64,000 bases of DNA. Source: Phocoena phocoena. Its lineage: Eukaryota > Chordata > Mammalia > Artiodactyla > Phocoenidae. The position numbers and the translations under genes are program-made. The stretch is taken from contig NC_089236.1 in NCBI RefSeq assembly GCF_963924675.1, forward strand, positions 63,263,306-63,327,305, in the 5' to 3' direction. The notes under the pieces were generated by a model that was not told the origin of the DNA, ran no database searches, and saw nothing but the letters and a program-made list of their open reading frames with translations. This document shows, one piece after another, positions 22,401 to 33,495 of the stretch (its first letter is position 1; each line of letters opens with the position of its first letter).

Positions 22401-25314
22401 AGTTATAATGCTGTTGGCTATGAGTTCAGTGTTAATGAATCTAGTAAATACAATGTCTATAAACAAACATATACACAACAAGGTTATATATTAATCATTT
22501 GATGAAAATGTTTTGAACAGAGGCTCACAGGAACCTGATTCTGTATTTCCCCTACGAGCAGTGGTTCAATACCTGCTAATTCAGTGTTTTCTGTGACTTA
22601 ATAGAACACAGCTACCCTGAATAACAGAATTCAATTGTAGGCTAATACACATGAAGAATTTGATATTCATTCATTAGTGATGAACATATTTATGAAGAAC
22701 TTATCAGGTGCTATCAACTCTGACCATCAGGAATCCATCAGAGAAGCATAGCCCTGGCCACATCCTTAATTTTTTCAGACGTGGTCTAACAAAGGTTACT
22801 CTAAAAGGCCTTAATTTTAAGATATAATGATAATATACTCATGTCTTCATATAACAGTAACATGAAAAAATAACGAAAATGGAATCATTTTCAGACAAGG
22901 TAATAAAAAAACTAATCCTTAAGGATCTGTGCATGAAGATCTAGGCAATGACAGTGTAATGCCCAGGGTAGTCATTGTAAAATTGGGTTGCTAATACTTC
23001 ATTACAACAGAAATTGTTGTGTATACTCCAATTACCTCTATTTTAAGAAAACATGCATAATATAATAAACTTATCTACAATTTTGTAAAGTAACTTTTAT
23101 GGTTGAGATGAATTATTTTTCGTCAGATAGCTTCATGGGAACATAATGCCCTAGTGGCCAAAAAGAAACTCATAAATTCTGTTTTCAACCGTAATTTACT
23201 CTGAATATGACCATATAGCCATTAAATATTTATTCAACTTTAGTTCCATTTCAAAATTAAAAATGTAATTTTATGTCCTTCACTGAGGACACTGAATAAT
23301 AGCTGTATTTTCTTTGGCTCAGCTGGACTAATATGCTTAAGGTTCTTTGTCAACTTTAAGAAACAAGTATGAAAACAACACCCTTGTGAAAACGATTTAT
23401 TTTCTTAAACAATTCAGTGAAACTATTTACATTGTTATGTCTCTGAAATAAATGATTACCCTCATTATGAAGCATAGTTACGATAAATTGCTATCTACTC
23501 TGAGCCATTGAAAATAAAACCATAAACTGACCCCCTGCATTCAAATGACCTCGTTTACTTGCTTTTTTTGAAAGCTAGGTTATGTTGATATTTCACTGAG
23601 CTGCATATTAGCTTCAACTAGGGTCACTAATTTGTGACTTTAACCTGTCCTTTTTTGTCAATGTGTATATAGACTTTGCATACTTTTTAAAAATGAGGGA
23701 ATTTTGCCTGCTATTAAGAATAACATGTTAAAGTTCCGATTTAATCAGCCTTAGAATTAATAACATTGCCCTGAGAATAAGGTCCAAAATTTTAGCAAGA
23801 CTATTGAAGCTTTTTATAGTTAAAATGCTTCTCATCATTCTGGACTCTTACCTTCCTGCTCCCCATTTTCTGTAATCTTCCTGTCACAATGAATTGTCAT
23901 TCGATTACTCTTATTTCACAACTGTATCTTTATCTCCCCAATTTTTTCTTTTTTTATATCCATGTGTATTATACCCTAATTTCAGGCAATATAATATTCC
24001 TTCATATCTTTTCCTCAGAGAATAGGTTTCCTTTTTTATGTGCTTTTGTAGCACTCAATATTTTGCCCATTGCAACACTTACTTCATTCTATTACGTTTG
24101 ACAACCAATTTATTTTTTTGCCCCATTAAACTGGTAGTTTCGTGAGATCAAACACCATTTTCAGGTTTTTTCCACTTGGCACAGTGCATGATATATATTC
24201 AATATCATTTATTTTCTTGTTAAATGAAATACTGAAAAATACTCTAAATGTGGATATTGGGTGTCATGTCACATAGCTGAGAACCAGAATTAAAGTCAGT
24301 GGAAGATAAAAGTGGAAGTATGCTTAATGCCAAGCTTTACTCAGTTCAGTTATTCTAGGTCTAGTTCAACTTTAACATGTACATTTGTCTTGCGATTTCT
24401 TTTGAAGATAATGTAGTAAAGTATAAGATTCTCTCGGTCTATATATTCATAGTGGAATAGAATTGTATGCATGTTATTATCCTATGATATTATTAAAAGC
24501 CCTGAATAAGAATGTATCTAAAGTTTCAAGTTATCTCGAACACTGGAAGTAGGATGAAAGGTGTGAGGAAAATTAAATGTGCAATTATGATCATGTGAGG
24601 GCTTGTATACACTATTTTTAAAGGCATTTAAATGTTACAGGTAGAAAATCACTACAGTAGAGATATACACAGAAATTTCAAATTATAAGAGGCAAAGAAG
24701 GCAATTTCAGTGTAAACCTCGTTAATGCAGGTGGGAAAAGCAAGATAATTAGGCAACAAAAAACCAATATACTGTTAATAGGAACATTAGAAGATTTAGG
24801 AATAAGACCAAATATATCAATTATATAAACCAATGTCATTGGTTTATATAACTGATATAGAGTTTATATAATTATAGAATGGTATCTATAACACATCTTC
24901 AAGAAAAAATGTATAATGGGCATAAAACCTTTTTTTGTAAAGAAAAAAGCTTGTGAGTGTGTTTATAAATACACAAGTATATTACTCTGAGCATGGAAAA
25001 GTACAGGGATGCTCTGCACCAAATGAAATATGAGTATCTATGACCACCGGAATTTCATGGTGGTGTTTGTGTGTACTTCTACCTTTTTTTATCTTACAAA
25101 CTTTTAAACGTTGGAGAATTAAGCCTTAATTTTAAAAGGCATAATCACCTCTTCTGTAACACAGATTAATGCTTTTATATATTTTGTTGCATACATGGAT
25201 GTATTAAAAGATGTATATAAAAGCTAAAAACTGATTCTTCAAATGGGGAATATATTTTAACACATGTAGTTGAAGTTTAATAAAGCCCAAGATTTGAAAG
25301 AGGCATATATTTCA
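19495..25314. other. Repeat-poor AT-rich DNA, about 5.8 kb
   Basis: One of the longest stretches without a clear repeat. The first 100 bases may continue the decayed L1. A 21-base direct duplication lies at 21399-21419 and 21440-21460. A near-perfect 47-base hairpin lies at 24813-24859. Bases 23,800-24,235 have an L2-like style but are too diverged to call. No exon-like frame: the longest, 21,303-21,620 and 21,737-22,036, lack motifs. Confidence 0.4.
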
Positions 25315-25495
25315 GTTGGCAATAGAGGTCACTCTCACAACTCCCTTCAACTCTATTGTTGTACCTGAAAAGCAGCATTGACAATATGTAAATGCCAGGG
25401 CATGGCTTTGTTCTAATAAAACTTTATTTACAAAAACAAATGTTGAATTGACTTTGGGCAATAGTTCGTTGATCCTTCCTTTAGCCATTTCATTA
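25315..25495 (-). mobile_element. hAT-type DNA transposon remnant
   Basis: Contains CTCTATTGTTGTACCTGAAA, GCAGCATTGACAATATGTAA, TTCTAATAAAACTTTATTTA then ACAAAAACA, and ends near GGGCAATAGTTCGTTGATCC. This order matches the right half of a mammalian non-autonomous hAT element (intact form: CCAATAAAACTTTATTTACA, then GGCCGTAGTTTGCCGACCCC). The exact family name is left open. Immobile. Confidence 0.55.
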
Positions 25496-26388
25496 ATTAT
25501 TCAAGCTTTAGAGTATATTTTAAAATCAGGTATTTGTACTCCAACTTGATTCTTCTTTTTAAAAACTATTTTGGCTATTTGAGTGCTTTATTCATATAAA
25601 ATTTACTGTAAGCATATCTATACATAGAATACAGCTGAGGTTATGTTTATGTAAAGATCATTTTGGCTAGAATTGACATATTTACCCAGTGAACTTCCTT
25701 TATTTAATTACAGTTAAAAGAAATTTTGATAAATTCCTTGTCTTAAAGACAATTGTGTATTCTGCAAATAAGGATATTCTTAATTTTTTTCCAGTCCAAG
25801 TGATTTTATTTTTCTTTCCTTATTGAATTTGGTAGAATTTTCAGCGTGGTATCAGATAGGACTGGTACGGGCAAATATTCTTGCCTGACTACCAATCATA
25901 GGGAGAATGCATTCAGTCTTTAACCATTAGGTGTGAATTTGCCATGGATTGTTTTTTTAAATGTCCCTTAATAGTTTAAGGAAGACTTTCTATGTCTAGT
26001 TTGCTGATAGTTTATCATGAATGAGTCTTGAATATTACAGTGTGTTGTTATTTTTTGCATCTATTGGTATAATATGCTTTTCTCTTGTCTGATATTATGG
26101 CATTACCTTGATTTTCAAAGGTTGAACAGGACTTGGTTCTCATTATTCTTATGTGTTGCTGGATTTGAGTTGCTAACATTTTGGTGAGGATTTTCATGCC
26201 TTTGTCCATAAAGTATATTGGTGTGAAATTTTATTTTCTCTCTTTTTATGATTTTATGGTAGCCTCATAAAATAGAATTCTGTCTTCTAATTTCTGGAAG
26301 AGACTGTCTAGAATTCGTTTCTTCCTTAAATATTTGGTAGAATGAACCAGCAAAATGATGTGGGCATGAAATTAGATCTCTTTTTTAG

Positions 26389-26430
<42 letters not shown>

Positions 26431-26925
26431 TCAATGGCATTGCTTATCTGTTTCTTCTGAGTCTTGCCGATTTGTTTCCTTTAAGGAATTGTCAGTTTCA
26501 TCTCAGTTATATTTATGGGCATAGAGTGATTCATAATAATCTGTTATTCTTTAATTTCTATATGGTGAGTAGTGATATCCACTTATTTGTCAATATCCAC
26601 AACTGCATCTTCCCTTCTTCCTTTTACTGTATGGTCAAACCAGCTGGAGGTTTATCAATTTCAATTATCAATTGACTGATTTTGAAGAATCTTATATTTC
26701 AATGATTTGTTTCTATTTTTGTTTTTAATTTTATTGATTTCTCCTCTTTATTTTTCCCTTCATTCTTCTTGGTTTAGGCACAGTTTGCCCTTCCTTTGCA
26801 AGTTTCTTAATCTAAAATTACTGGTTTTTGTTTTGTAACATAAGCTTTCAATGTTAAAGTCTCACTAAGCAGTTTAGCTGTAAACTAGATTTTTGTTAGT
26901 TTTAACAGCTTTTTCTATTCCTTTC
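25496..26925 (-). mobile_element. Older L1, ORF2 reverse-transcriptase region (outer element, part 1)
   Basis: In reverse orientation this follows the L1 ORF2 RT region: TTTAAAATCAGGTATTTGTA (25519-), GATGTGGGC-type blocks near 26,350, the antisense RT-palm equivalents at 25,800-25,900, and TTTTGGTGAGGATTTTCATG at 26,180. Heavily diverged, with no open ORF2. A 32-T tract at 26391-26422 interrupts it. Continuity in L1 order suggests that the block at 28,286-28,880 belongs to the same element and that a second L1 was inserted between them. Confidence 0.75.
26391..26422. repeat. Poly(T) tract, 32 T
   Basis: Uninterrupted run of 32 T inside the older L1, at a place where L1 of this type has a short T-rich stretch. 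It looks like local slippage expansion, since no SINE body is attached on the right side. Length is likely polymorphic or assembly-sensitive. Confidence 0.9.
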
Positions 26926-27594
26926 TCTCCCAGCTCTACTGAGATATGATTGACATGCAATATTGTGTAAGTTGAAGGTGTACAGTGTGATGATCTTATA
27001 CATGTATATATTGTGAAATGATTACCGCAAGAAGATTAGTTAACATACCATTACCTCACACAGTTAAACATTATTTTTAAGTAGGAAATTTTAAGATCTA
27101 CTCTTTTAGCAATGTTCAAAAATACAATACATTATTATTAACTATAGACACCATGTTGTACATTAGATCCCCAGAATTTATTCATCTTATAATTGGACGT
27201 TTATATTCTTTGACCAGCATCACCCATTTCCTCCACTTCTAACCCCCTGCCCCTGGCAATCACCAATCTCTTCTGAGTTTTTTTTTTTTTTAGATTCCAC
27301 ATATAAGTGAAATAAATCATATGTTAACCTTTTTTCTTTCTTATTGTACACTTTTGCCAAACCACTCCCTATTTCTTCCACCCCTGAGCCCCTAGCAACC
27401 ACTTTTCTACTTTGTCTGAGCTTGCCTTTTTTTTTTAATTTAAGATTGCAAATCTAAATAATACCACGCAGTATTTGTCTTTCTCTGTTTTATTTAACTT
27501 AGCATAATGCCCTCAAGGTCCATCCATGTTGCCACAAATGACAGGATTTCCTTCTTTCCTATGGTTAAATTATAATCCATTTTGTGTATATATA

Positions 27595-27630
<36 letters not shown>

Positions 27631-28285
27631 CCACATTTATTCATCTGTCAATGGTCATTTGGGTTGATTCCATACTTTAGCTATTATGAATAATGCACAT
27701 GGGGCTGCAGATACCTTTTCAAGTTAGTGATTTCTTTCTTTTTTTTTTGTATGGATACCCAGAAGTAGCATTGCTGAGTCATGCAGTAGTCCTGTTTTTA
27801 ATTTCTTGAGAAACCTCCACACTGTTTCCATAGTGGCTGTACCAATTTACATTCCTACCAGCAGTGTACTAAGGGTTGCTTTTTCTCTACATCCTTGCGG
27901 ACACTTGTTATCTCTTATCTTTTTGATGATAGCCATTCTAACAGTTGTGGAGTGATTCCTCATTGTGCATTTGATTTGCATTTCTCTGATTAGTGACATT
28001 GAGCACTTTTTCATGTACCTGTTACCCATTTGAATATCTACTTTGGAAAAATGTCTACTCATGTCTACATTTTTCTTTGGAAAAATGTCTACAAAAATGT
28101 CTGCCCATCTTTTAATTTGTTTGTTGATTGCTGTTGAGTCCTATGTGTTCCTTATATATTGTGGATATTAACCCTTCATCAGATATATGATTTGTAAATA
28201 TTTTCTTTCATTCCAGAAGTTGCCTTTTCATTTTTTTAATCATTTCTTTACCATGCAAAAGTTTTTAGTTTGATGTATTCACAAC
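26926..28285 (-). mobile_element. L1 3' end inserted in another L1
   Basis: Plus-strand order is L1 3' UTR (ACTGAGATATGATTGACATG, AGGTGTACAGTGTGATGATC, TTAACTATAGACACCATGTT, GTACATTAGATCCCCAGAAT), then reversed ORF2 C-terminus. Minus-strand translation at 27847-28062 gives [27 protein letters not shown] and [14 protein letters not shown], which is the well-known L1 ORF2 C-terminal block ([32 protein letters not shown]). Frameshifts and stops break it. It contains a (TG)n(TA)n tract at about 27,585-27,630 and a 34-base-period local duplication (28041-28058 and 28075-28092). Confidence 0.8.
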
Positions 28286-28880
28286 AGTGTTTATTCAGTA
28301 GAAAATAATTCCAAATTTCTCTTGAAACTTCATTTTGATTACTTAGATATGTTATAATTTTTCTTTTGTGATTTTTCATATTTCAGTTTTTTCAGTTACT
28401 GCTTTTATAGTCAGAAAACAAACTTTGTACATCTTCAGTTTTCTATAAAAATAAGATTTATTTGTTTTGCCGAGGAGATGGTCTATCTTAAAAAATCTTC
28501 CATGTACCTTTGAAAAGAATGTGGACTCAGCTGAGGGTGGAGTGTTGCATAAGTGTCACTTAGGTCCAATTAACTGATTGTGCTGTTCAACTTTTCTACA
28601 TCCTTGTTGATTTTGTCTACCTTTTCTATGAATTAGTATTGAAGACTCCAACTATAATTGTGAATTTGTTTCTCTTTTAATTCTATTAGTTTTTTTCTGC
28701 TGTGTTTTTGCAGCTCTAGTGTTAGGTACAAATATAAAAATGTTTTGTGTCCTTGGTGACCTAACCCTTTCATCAGTTTTAAATGTCCCACTTTATCTCT
28801 GGTCATTTGCCTTTTTTGTATGCTATTAATAGAGCCATTCCAGCTTTCCTTGATTTTTGTTAGTGTGGTGACTAGGACTT
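28286..28880 (-). mobile_element. Older L1, endonuclease and linker region (outer element, part 2)
   Basis: Reversed L1 ORF2 from the endonuclease/RT linker: GAGATGGTCTATCTTAAAAA, CTTTGAAAAGAATGTGGACT, TAGGTCCAATTAACTGATTG, GAAGACTCCAACTATAATTG and GCTATTAATAGAGCCATTCC (reverse of the endonuclease AGVAI segment). In L1 order this directly continues 25,496-26,925. The minus-strand frame at 28633-28887 is an endonuclease relic, not a gene. Confidence 0.75.
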
Positions 28881-29549
28881 CATGCAAAGATTTAAAGGGT
28901 CCCTTCCTTCTGCTTCCTCCTCTCCATGATCCTTCTTCCCCCTCTGTGGTTTCCCAGTGTTCTCATTCCTTTTGTTCGTTTTTAGAAGTTGGGACTTCAG
29001 CCTCTGCACTATATTGCACAATCCCCACAAAGTGGCCCAACATGGGCAAAGAGATGAGAGAAAAGTAGGTGCAGGGCTGATTCAGCCACCACCACCAGTT
29101 CTACCTCTGCATCAGGGGTGTGGTGTTGCTACTGGAGCTTACTTTTTGTAGGGCAGGGAGAATTGAACACTCCACCCTGCACAAGTGGGTGAGAAAAGGG
29201 GAGGCAGGCCATTTGATTGCTGGTGCTGAACGGGTGTAAGATGGGGAGTGTCAAAAGACTCTTCTCTGAAGGACCGTTGCTGTTGTTCGCATTTGGTACC
29301 AGCCAGGGAAAGGGGGAAGAGGGGAGAGCTGCTGCTTCACTGCTGCCACTCACCTGGGCCAGAGCAGGGAAATTCCAAGAAGGTCTGTCCTTCAGGGGGT
29401 CCCCTCCTGATTCTCTAACTAGAAGGAGTGCTTTTCTCCAGGAGCTTTTTCTAACTTAGACTTCTAGGTTTGGGCTTACTTAGCGTCCCAGCTGTGGGTT
29501 TTTTCAAGGTCTCTACTAAAGAATATAAAAATTATTCTAATTTAAAAAT
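28881..29549. other. GC-richer segment, origin uncertain
   Basis: Clearly GC-richer than its surroundings, with several overlapping open frames of 64-82 codons on both strands (28820-29068, 29129-29353, 29217-29459), none with a domain. By position it could be the 5' UTR/ORF1 end of the reversed L1 to its left, since old L1 5' regions are GC-rich, but I could not match specific phrases. Confidence 0.35.
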
Positions 29550-29815
29550 TCATTCATTAATACTGGAGTCCTTATACATTTGGAATTTGTTTTGTATATA
29601 CTGGGTTGTAGGGTTATTTTGTTCAAATCATATAGTAAATTGCCAAGTTCCATTCATTAAATAATCCATTATTTCCTCTCTGAATTGAAATACTTCTATT
29701 GCTGTATATCTGACTCCCTTTCTGTTCTCTATTCTGTTGTAATTTTCTATTTGTCAACTGTGTTCCTATGTCAAACTGTCTTAATTACAGTAGCTTTATT
29801 TGTTTACACATCTGT
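29550..29815 (-). mobile_element. L1 ORF2 fragment, reverse orientation
   Basis: Contains GGAGTCCTTATACATTTGGA (29567-), TGTATATACTGGGTTGTAGG, CTATTCTGTTGTAATTTTCT and GTCTTAATTACAGTAGCTTT (29777-). This is the reversed L1 ORF2 segment between RT and C-terminus. In L1 order it would precede (lie to the left of) 25,496, so it is a separate insertion rather than part of the outer L1. Confidence 0.7.
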
Positions 29816-29999
29816 TTCTAGATTCCCATTTCTCTTAGATTTAAGTTCTTACAGGGAAGGAGTCATCTCATCTCTTTTGTCCTAGCTTATCATATTGCTG
29901 ACACATAGGTATTATCACTAAATTATTGTCTAATTTTATTGACTTGAAACTCTAATGCTCTAAAACTTCTGTTCCATTTGGCTAAATGCTTCAAAAATG
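29816..29999 (+). repeat. Possible L2 3' remnant
   Basis: The phrase TCTTTTGTCCTAGCTTATCA (29873-), followed by a TGCTGACACATAGGTATTAT segment, resembles a decayed L2 3' end. Weak. Confidence 0.3.
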
Positions 30000-30130
30000 T
30001 ATTCAACACCATAAGTATTTATGGAATATCTGCTATATGTAACAGTTTGTATTAAGAACTGTAAAGAATGCAAAAAAGATTTTGTTCTTAAAGAACTTCC
30101 AAGCTAGTGTGGTAAGCATAAGTTCATGTA
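30000..30130 (-). repeat. L2 fragment, reverse orientation
   Basis: The order AAGTATTTATGGAATATCTG, CTATATGTAACAGTTTG, AAAAAAGATTTTGTTCTTAA and AGAACTTCCAAGCTAGTGTG follows the reversed L2 3' end (TATTTATTGAGCACCTACTA, GTCCCTGCCCTCATGGAGCT). Diverged. Confidence 0.5.
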
Positions 30131-33104
30131 AATAATAGTAAATAAAGTGTGATGTAAGACACTATGGAAAGTGATTTGTAAGAAACATATGTCAAAGGGA
30201 GAAACAATAATACAGTTTTTTCTCGATCTCTGAAAAAAATTTATAGAAGGTATAGATACTTTCTATTGCCATTTTGACTCATTAACTACACAAGTGAATA
30301 TAAAATAATGTAGATAAATCTTCTGAAGCCTAACCCCTACAGACCTTTTGAGTCTTTGTGCTTTGTGGGACACAGGAGTTTGCCTAAATTAGGGTAGAAT
30401 TTTGTGTTTCACTCTCTGTTTGCTTGCTTTCCAAAAGAACCATAGTTTGGATGGGTGATTTTTAGTACTGTCCTTTTAACTGCATTTCTCATTCAGCTTT
30501 CTAATTAGTAAGCGTTCCTACCCAAACCTAGCTTCACACAAGTAACTTACAGTTACATCCCCTGAATGATACTGTTTGCCAACTGCAGACCTTTTCTGAT
30601 TCCGTGGCAAACCCACATGGTAACTGTGATTCAGTAAGGGTGTGGTTGGGGAGGAGGAATCTCTTCTGTGTCCACAGTCATGGGTTACAGCAATAGAAAA
30701 GGAGTCCATGAAGGGAAAGTGATGGAACCATTTAACTCTAGTGACAGAAGTATGTTGATTATACCATAAAAGATATTTTAATACTTGATGAGGTGTAATG
30801 GATATTCCCTTAATATTTCTCGGAAATGTGGACATTTGTCAGGTACTTCTCATTAGATAGTAACTAATGATGGAAATTGTACATCATAGGAAGAAGATGT
30901 GAAAATACCTTTGGTATCATGCATTGATTTTCTTAATAGGAAGACCTCACATGAAAATTCTGAACTCAGTTCTTTGATTTAAATCCTGTTCTGAGCAAAT
31001 CACAAAACTAAACTCCTTTTAAAAATATACTGAATATATATTTTCTAAAATGTTAACATTTGCATAGCTAACCTAGTCCTGACCTGTACTATGCATGCTT
31101 ATAATTCATGGTCTTGTTCTCTATTTGATGAAGAAAGAGGTGTTTTAGCTCCACTGGCTTATGTATGGTTGGTGTGCATCTTTGTTGCATGTTCAAAGTA
31201 CTGCTTTTTAAAAACATTTATTTTTGCCTTCAAAAGGCAAACATACTCTTGTGGTCTCCCTGGGAAACTTGGGAGCTGACCTCTCATTTGACAGAGCACC
31301 CATAGAAACAATTTAGAACCCAATTCCCTGGAGCCTCAGTGCTGTAAGACAAATGTGTGACTTCTGCTGAAGTATCTTTTTGTACAGAGCGATGCCAGGG
31401 TGACTGAATCTACTGTGCTTTGCCAAAGGGGACATTTTGGGGAGAAATAAAACATGTTGTGTGGGCATGTTTGGCTTTACATTTAAACTAAGTTTAGAAT
31501 GAGAGCAACCTGTCACTTCCAGCAAAAATATTTTCACAGGGATCATGATAGATGGGCAATCTGTTTCTCACCCTATTCTTATGACTTGTACCTTACTTGT
31601 TACCTCCCTTGGAACATACGTTTTCCATGAATCAAAGAGAACAATCTTAAATAGCGACGTACATTGTTGTTTATAAAGTTAGCTGCTAAAACCATATTTC
31701 TGAGAGAGAAGTAAACTGATGACAAAGATAGAATGTCACAGGAATATAATGCAACAGATCCTAAATAAAATGAAGAGAGCTTTCTAAGTCATCATCCTCT
31801 AAAAGCATTTAGTAAATTTAGTAAGAATATAAGCCATAGCAATGTTCCGGGTGATGGGAATTTAGGGTAGGGTTGTGAAGGCACAGGAGAACGGAGAGGC
31901 AGAAGGGTAGAGATCTAGAGAGAAATGGCAAGAGTGAGCAAAGTTCAGCAAGTCTTAGTATATGTGACCAGGTAATTAATGAATGAATGGCAATGAAAAC
32001 AGTGGCTCCCAGGTCTTATTTGACAAACCTACATCCTCTCCATTCCAGATGCCAACTCTGTTCACTGTTCAGCCAGTAAAGGCAGGGATGGGGCACTTGA
32101 ATCCTGGAACCCTAAATGCACTTGAAACACTAACAAGGAAGTTTTAAAACTGGTCAGGGTTTGCACTGGAATGAATGACTTTTTGTGTAAAAGCACTTAA
32201 ATCCTAATACACCTCTCCCCAAGATTTTACCAAAGTATGAGAAGCCAAGGAAGGGAAGGGAAGAAGGAAGATAAGAGCACAGGAAGGAAAGAAGTTCACA
32301 TCAGCGCAGAGCACAAAGGCTGAAAGCCACCCTGCTCTCCACTGGGGCTACCTCGCGAATACTGCCTGTGACCTAACCATCTGAAAAAATGTTCTCATTC
32401 ATTTATGAAATAGAACTGGTTTTCCTGTTTGAAATACAAAACAAAGATGGTGACTCTCAATCCTCCCAGTCAGTGTTGTGTGCTACCAACTTGTCAGAGG
32501 GCCAGACTGTGACAGAAGAAGTTACAACCCCTGCACGGCCCAGGCTCACTGGAGGAATGGCATTTGGAAGCGCAAACAGTCTGCTGTTCCACATGCCGTG
32601 ACAAGGGGATTAGCCCAGGCCCCGAGACCTTTGTGGCCACTGATCAAAGCCAAGGGCAGATGCCAATGTTGTACCGCTCCCTCCTTGTTGAAGATGAGAA
32701 AAGTAATGAAACCCAACACCACGGGGCTTAAAAGAATGTATTGCAGATCAAGCTGCAGGGAGTAGAATCTGTGTGACTCGGAAGAAGACACACTTCTATA
32801 AATGATTTCATACAGAGCCCACAGAACATTTTAGAAAGCAATTTGACATCCTTGATAGGATACTGGAGACAGCATGATCCCGAGTTGAGAAGAACAGAAA
32901 GCCAGACTGTGGCAAAAATGCAGTTAGGAAACAAAAGATGAGTGAGCAAGCAGTGTTAACATTGTGAGAGCAGAATTGAAGCACTTACCTGGTGGGGATC
33001 CCGAGGCCAGTGATAGTCCCTGGGATCTCTCTGGGAATCGGATGGTGGTAATTCACTTGAAAACAAACAGGGCTTTATCTTATTGCTTGGACTTCTTTCT
33101 CATC
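30131..33104. other. Unassigned DNA, about 3 kb
   Basis: Mostly AT-rich. Bases about 32,280-32,800 are GC-richer and carry two overlapping sense open frames (32,389-32,601 and 32,478-32,765, 70 and 95 codons) and an antisense one, without a domain, signal peptide or splice context I can support. The frame at 30,518-30,835 on the minus strand is likewise unsupported. Confidence 0.4.
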
Positions 33105-33250
33105 CCCAGGTTTGCTTTAATCTAAACTTAAAACAATATTAGAAAGCTTTCTAGACTGTAACATTTATCTTGTTGAGCACGGTATTCCCAGTGTCTAGCA
33201 CCATGCCTGGATGTTGTCAGAATCCTGTAACTATCAGTTGAATCGATCAC
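33105..33250 (+). repeat. LINE-2 (L2) 3' fragment
   Basis: Contains TAACATTTATCTTGTTGAGC, TTCCCAGTGTCTAGCACCAT and GCCTGG, followed by ATCAGTTGAATCGATCA. This is the L2 3' order (GTATCCCCAGCGCCTAGCAC, TGCCTGGCAC, TTGAATGA). Old and immobile. Confidence 0.6.
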
Positions 33251-33297
33251 TGGATGATGATTTTACACTAATCAAAGTGGGACTGGTCAACTTGAGT

Positions 33298-33495
33298 CCA
33301 CCTCTAATCCCAATGCTTACTAGCTCTGTTGCCTTGAGGAAATGACCTCTTTGTGGATCAAGTTTTCTCATTTGTAAAACAGCGATCATGTCTTCTGAGT
33401 ATTCTGAGGTTTTTACAGGGATAAGGCATGTAAGATGTTTGTCCTAATGCCCAGTACAGATAAGTGCAGAATAAATGTTAACAATTGTCATTCTA
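33298..33495 (+). repeat. MIR SINE
   Basis: In MIR order: AATGCTTACTAGCTCTGTTG, CCTTGAGGAAATGACCTCTT, TTTTCTCATTTGTAAAACAG, TTTTTACAGGGATAAGGCAT, CTAATGCCCAGTACAGATAA and GCAGAATAAATGTTAACAAT. All five core blocks are recognisable, so this is one of the better-preserved MIRs in the window. Confidence 0.8.

Noticed and set aside
27585..27632. (TG)n(TA)n tract as a regulatory element
   Set aside because: It sits inside an L1 where a short TATG-rich stretch is normal; a simple microsatellite expansion is the easier explanation.
29129..29459. Possible exon in the GC-rich patch with frames on both strands
   Set aside because: No splice-site context, domain or conserved start could be supported, and the position next to reversed L1 makes an L1 5' region more likely.
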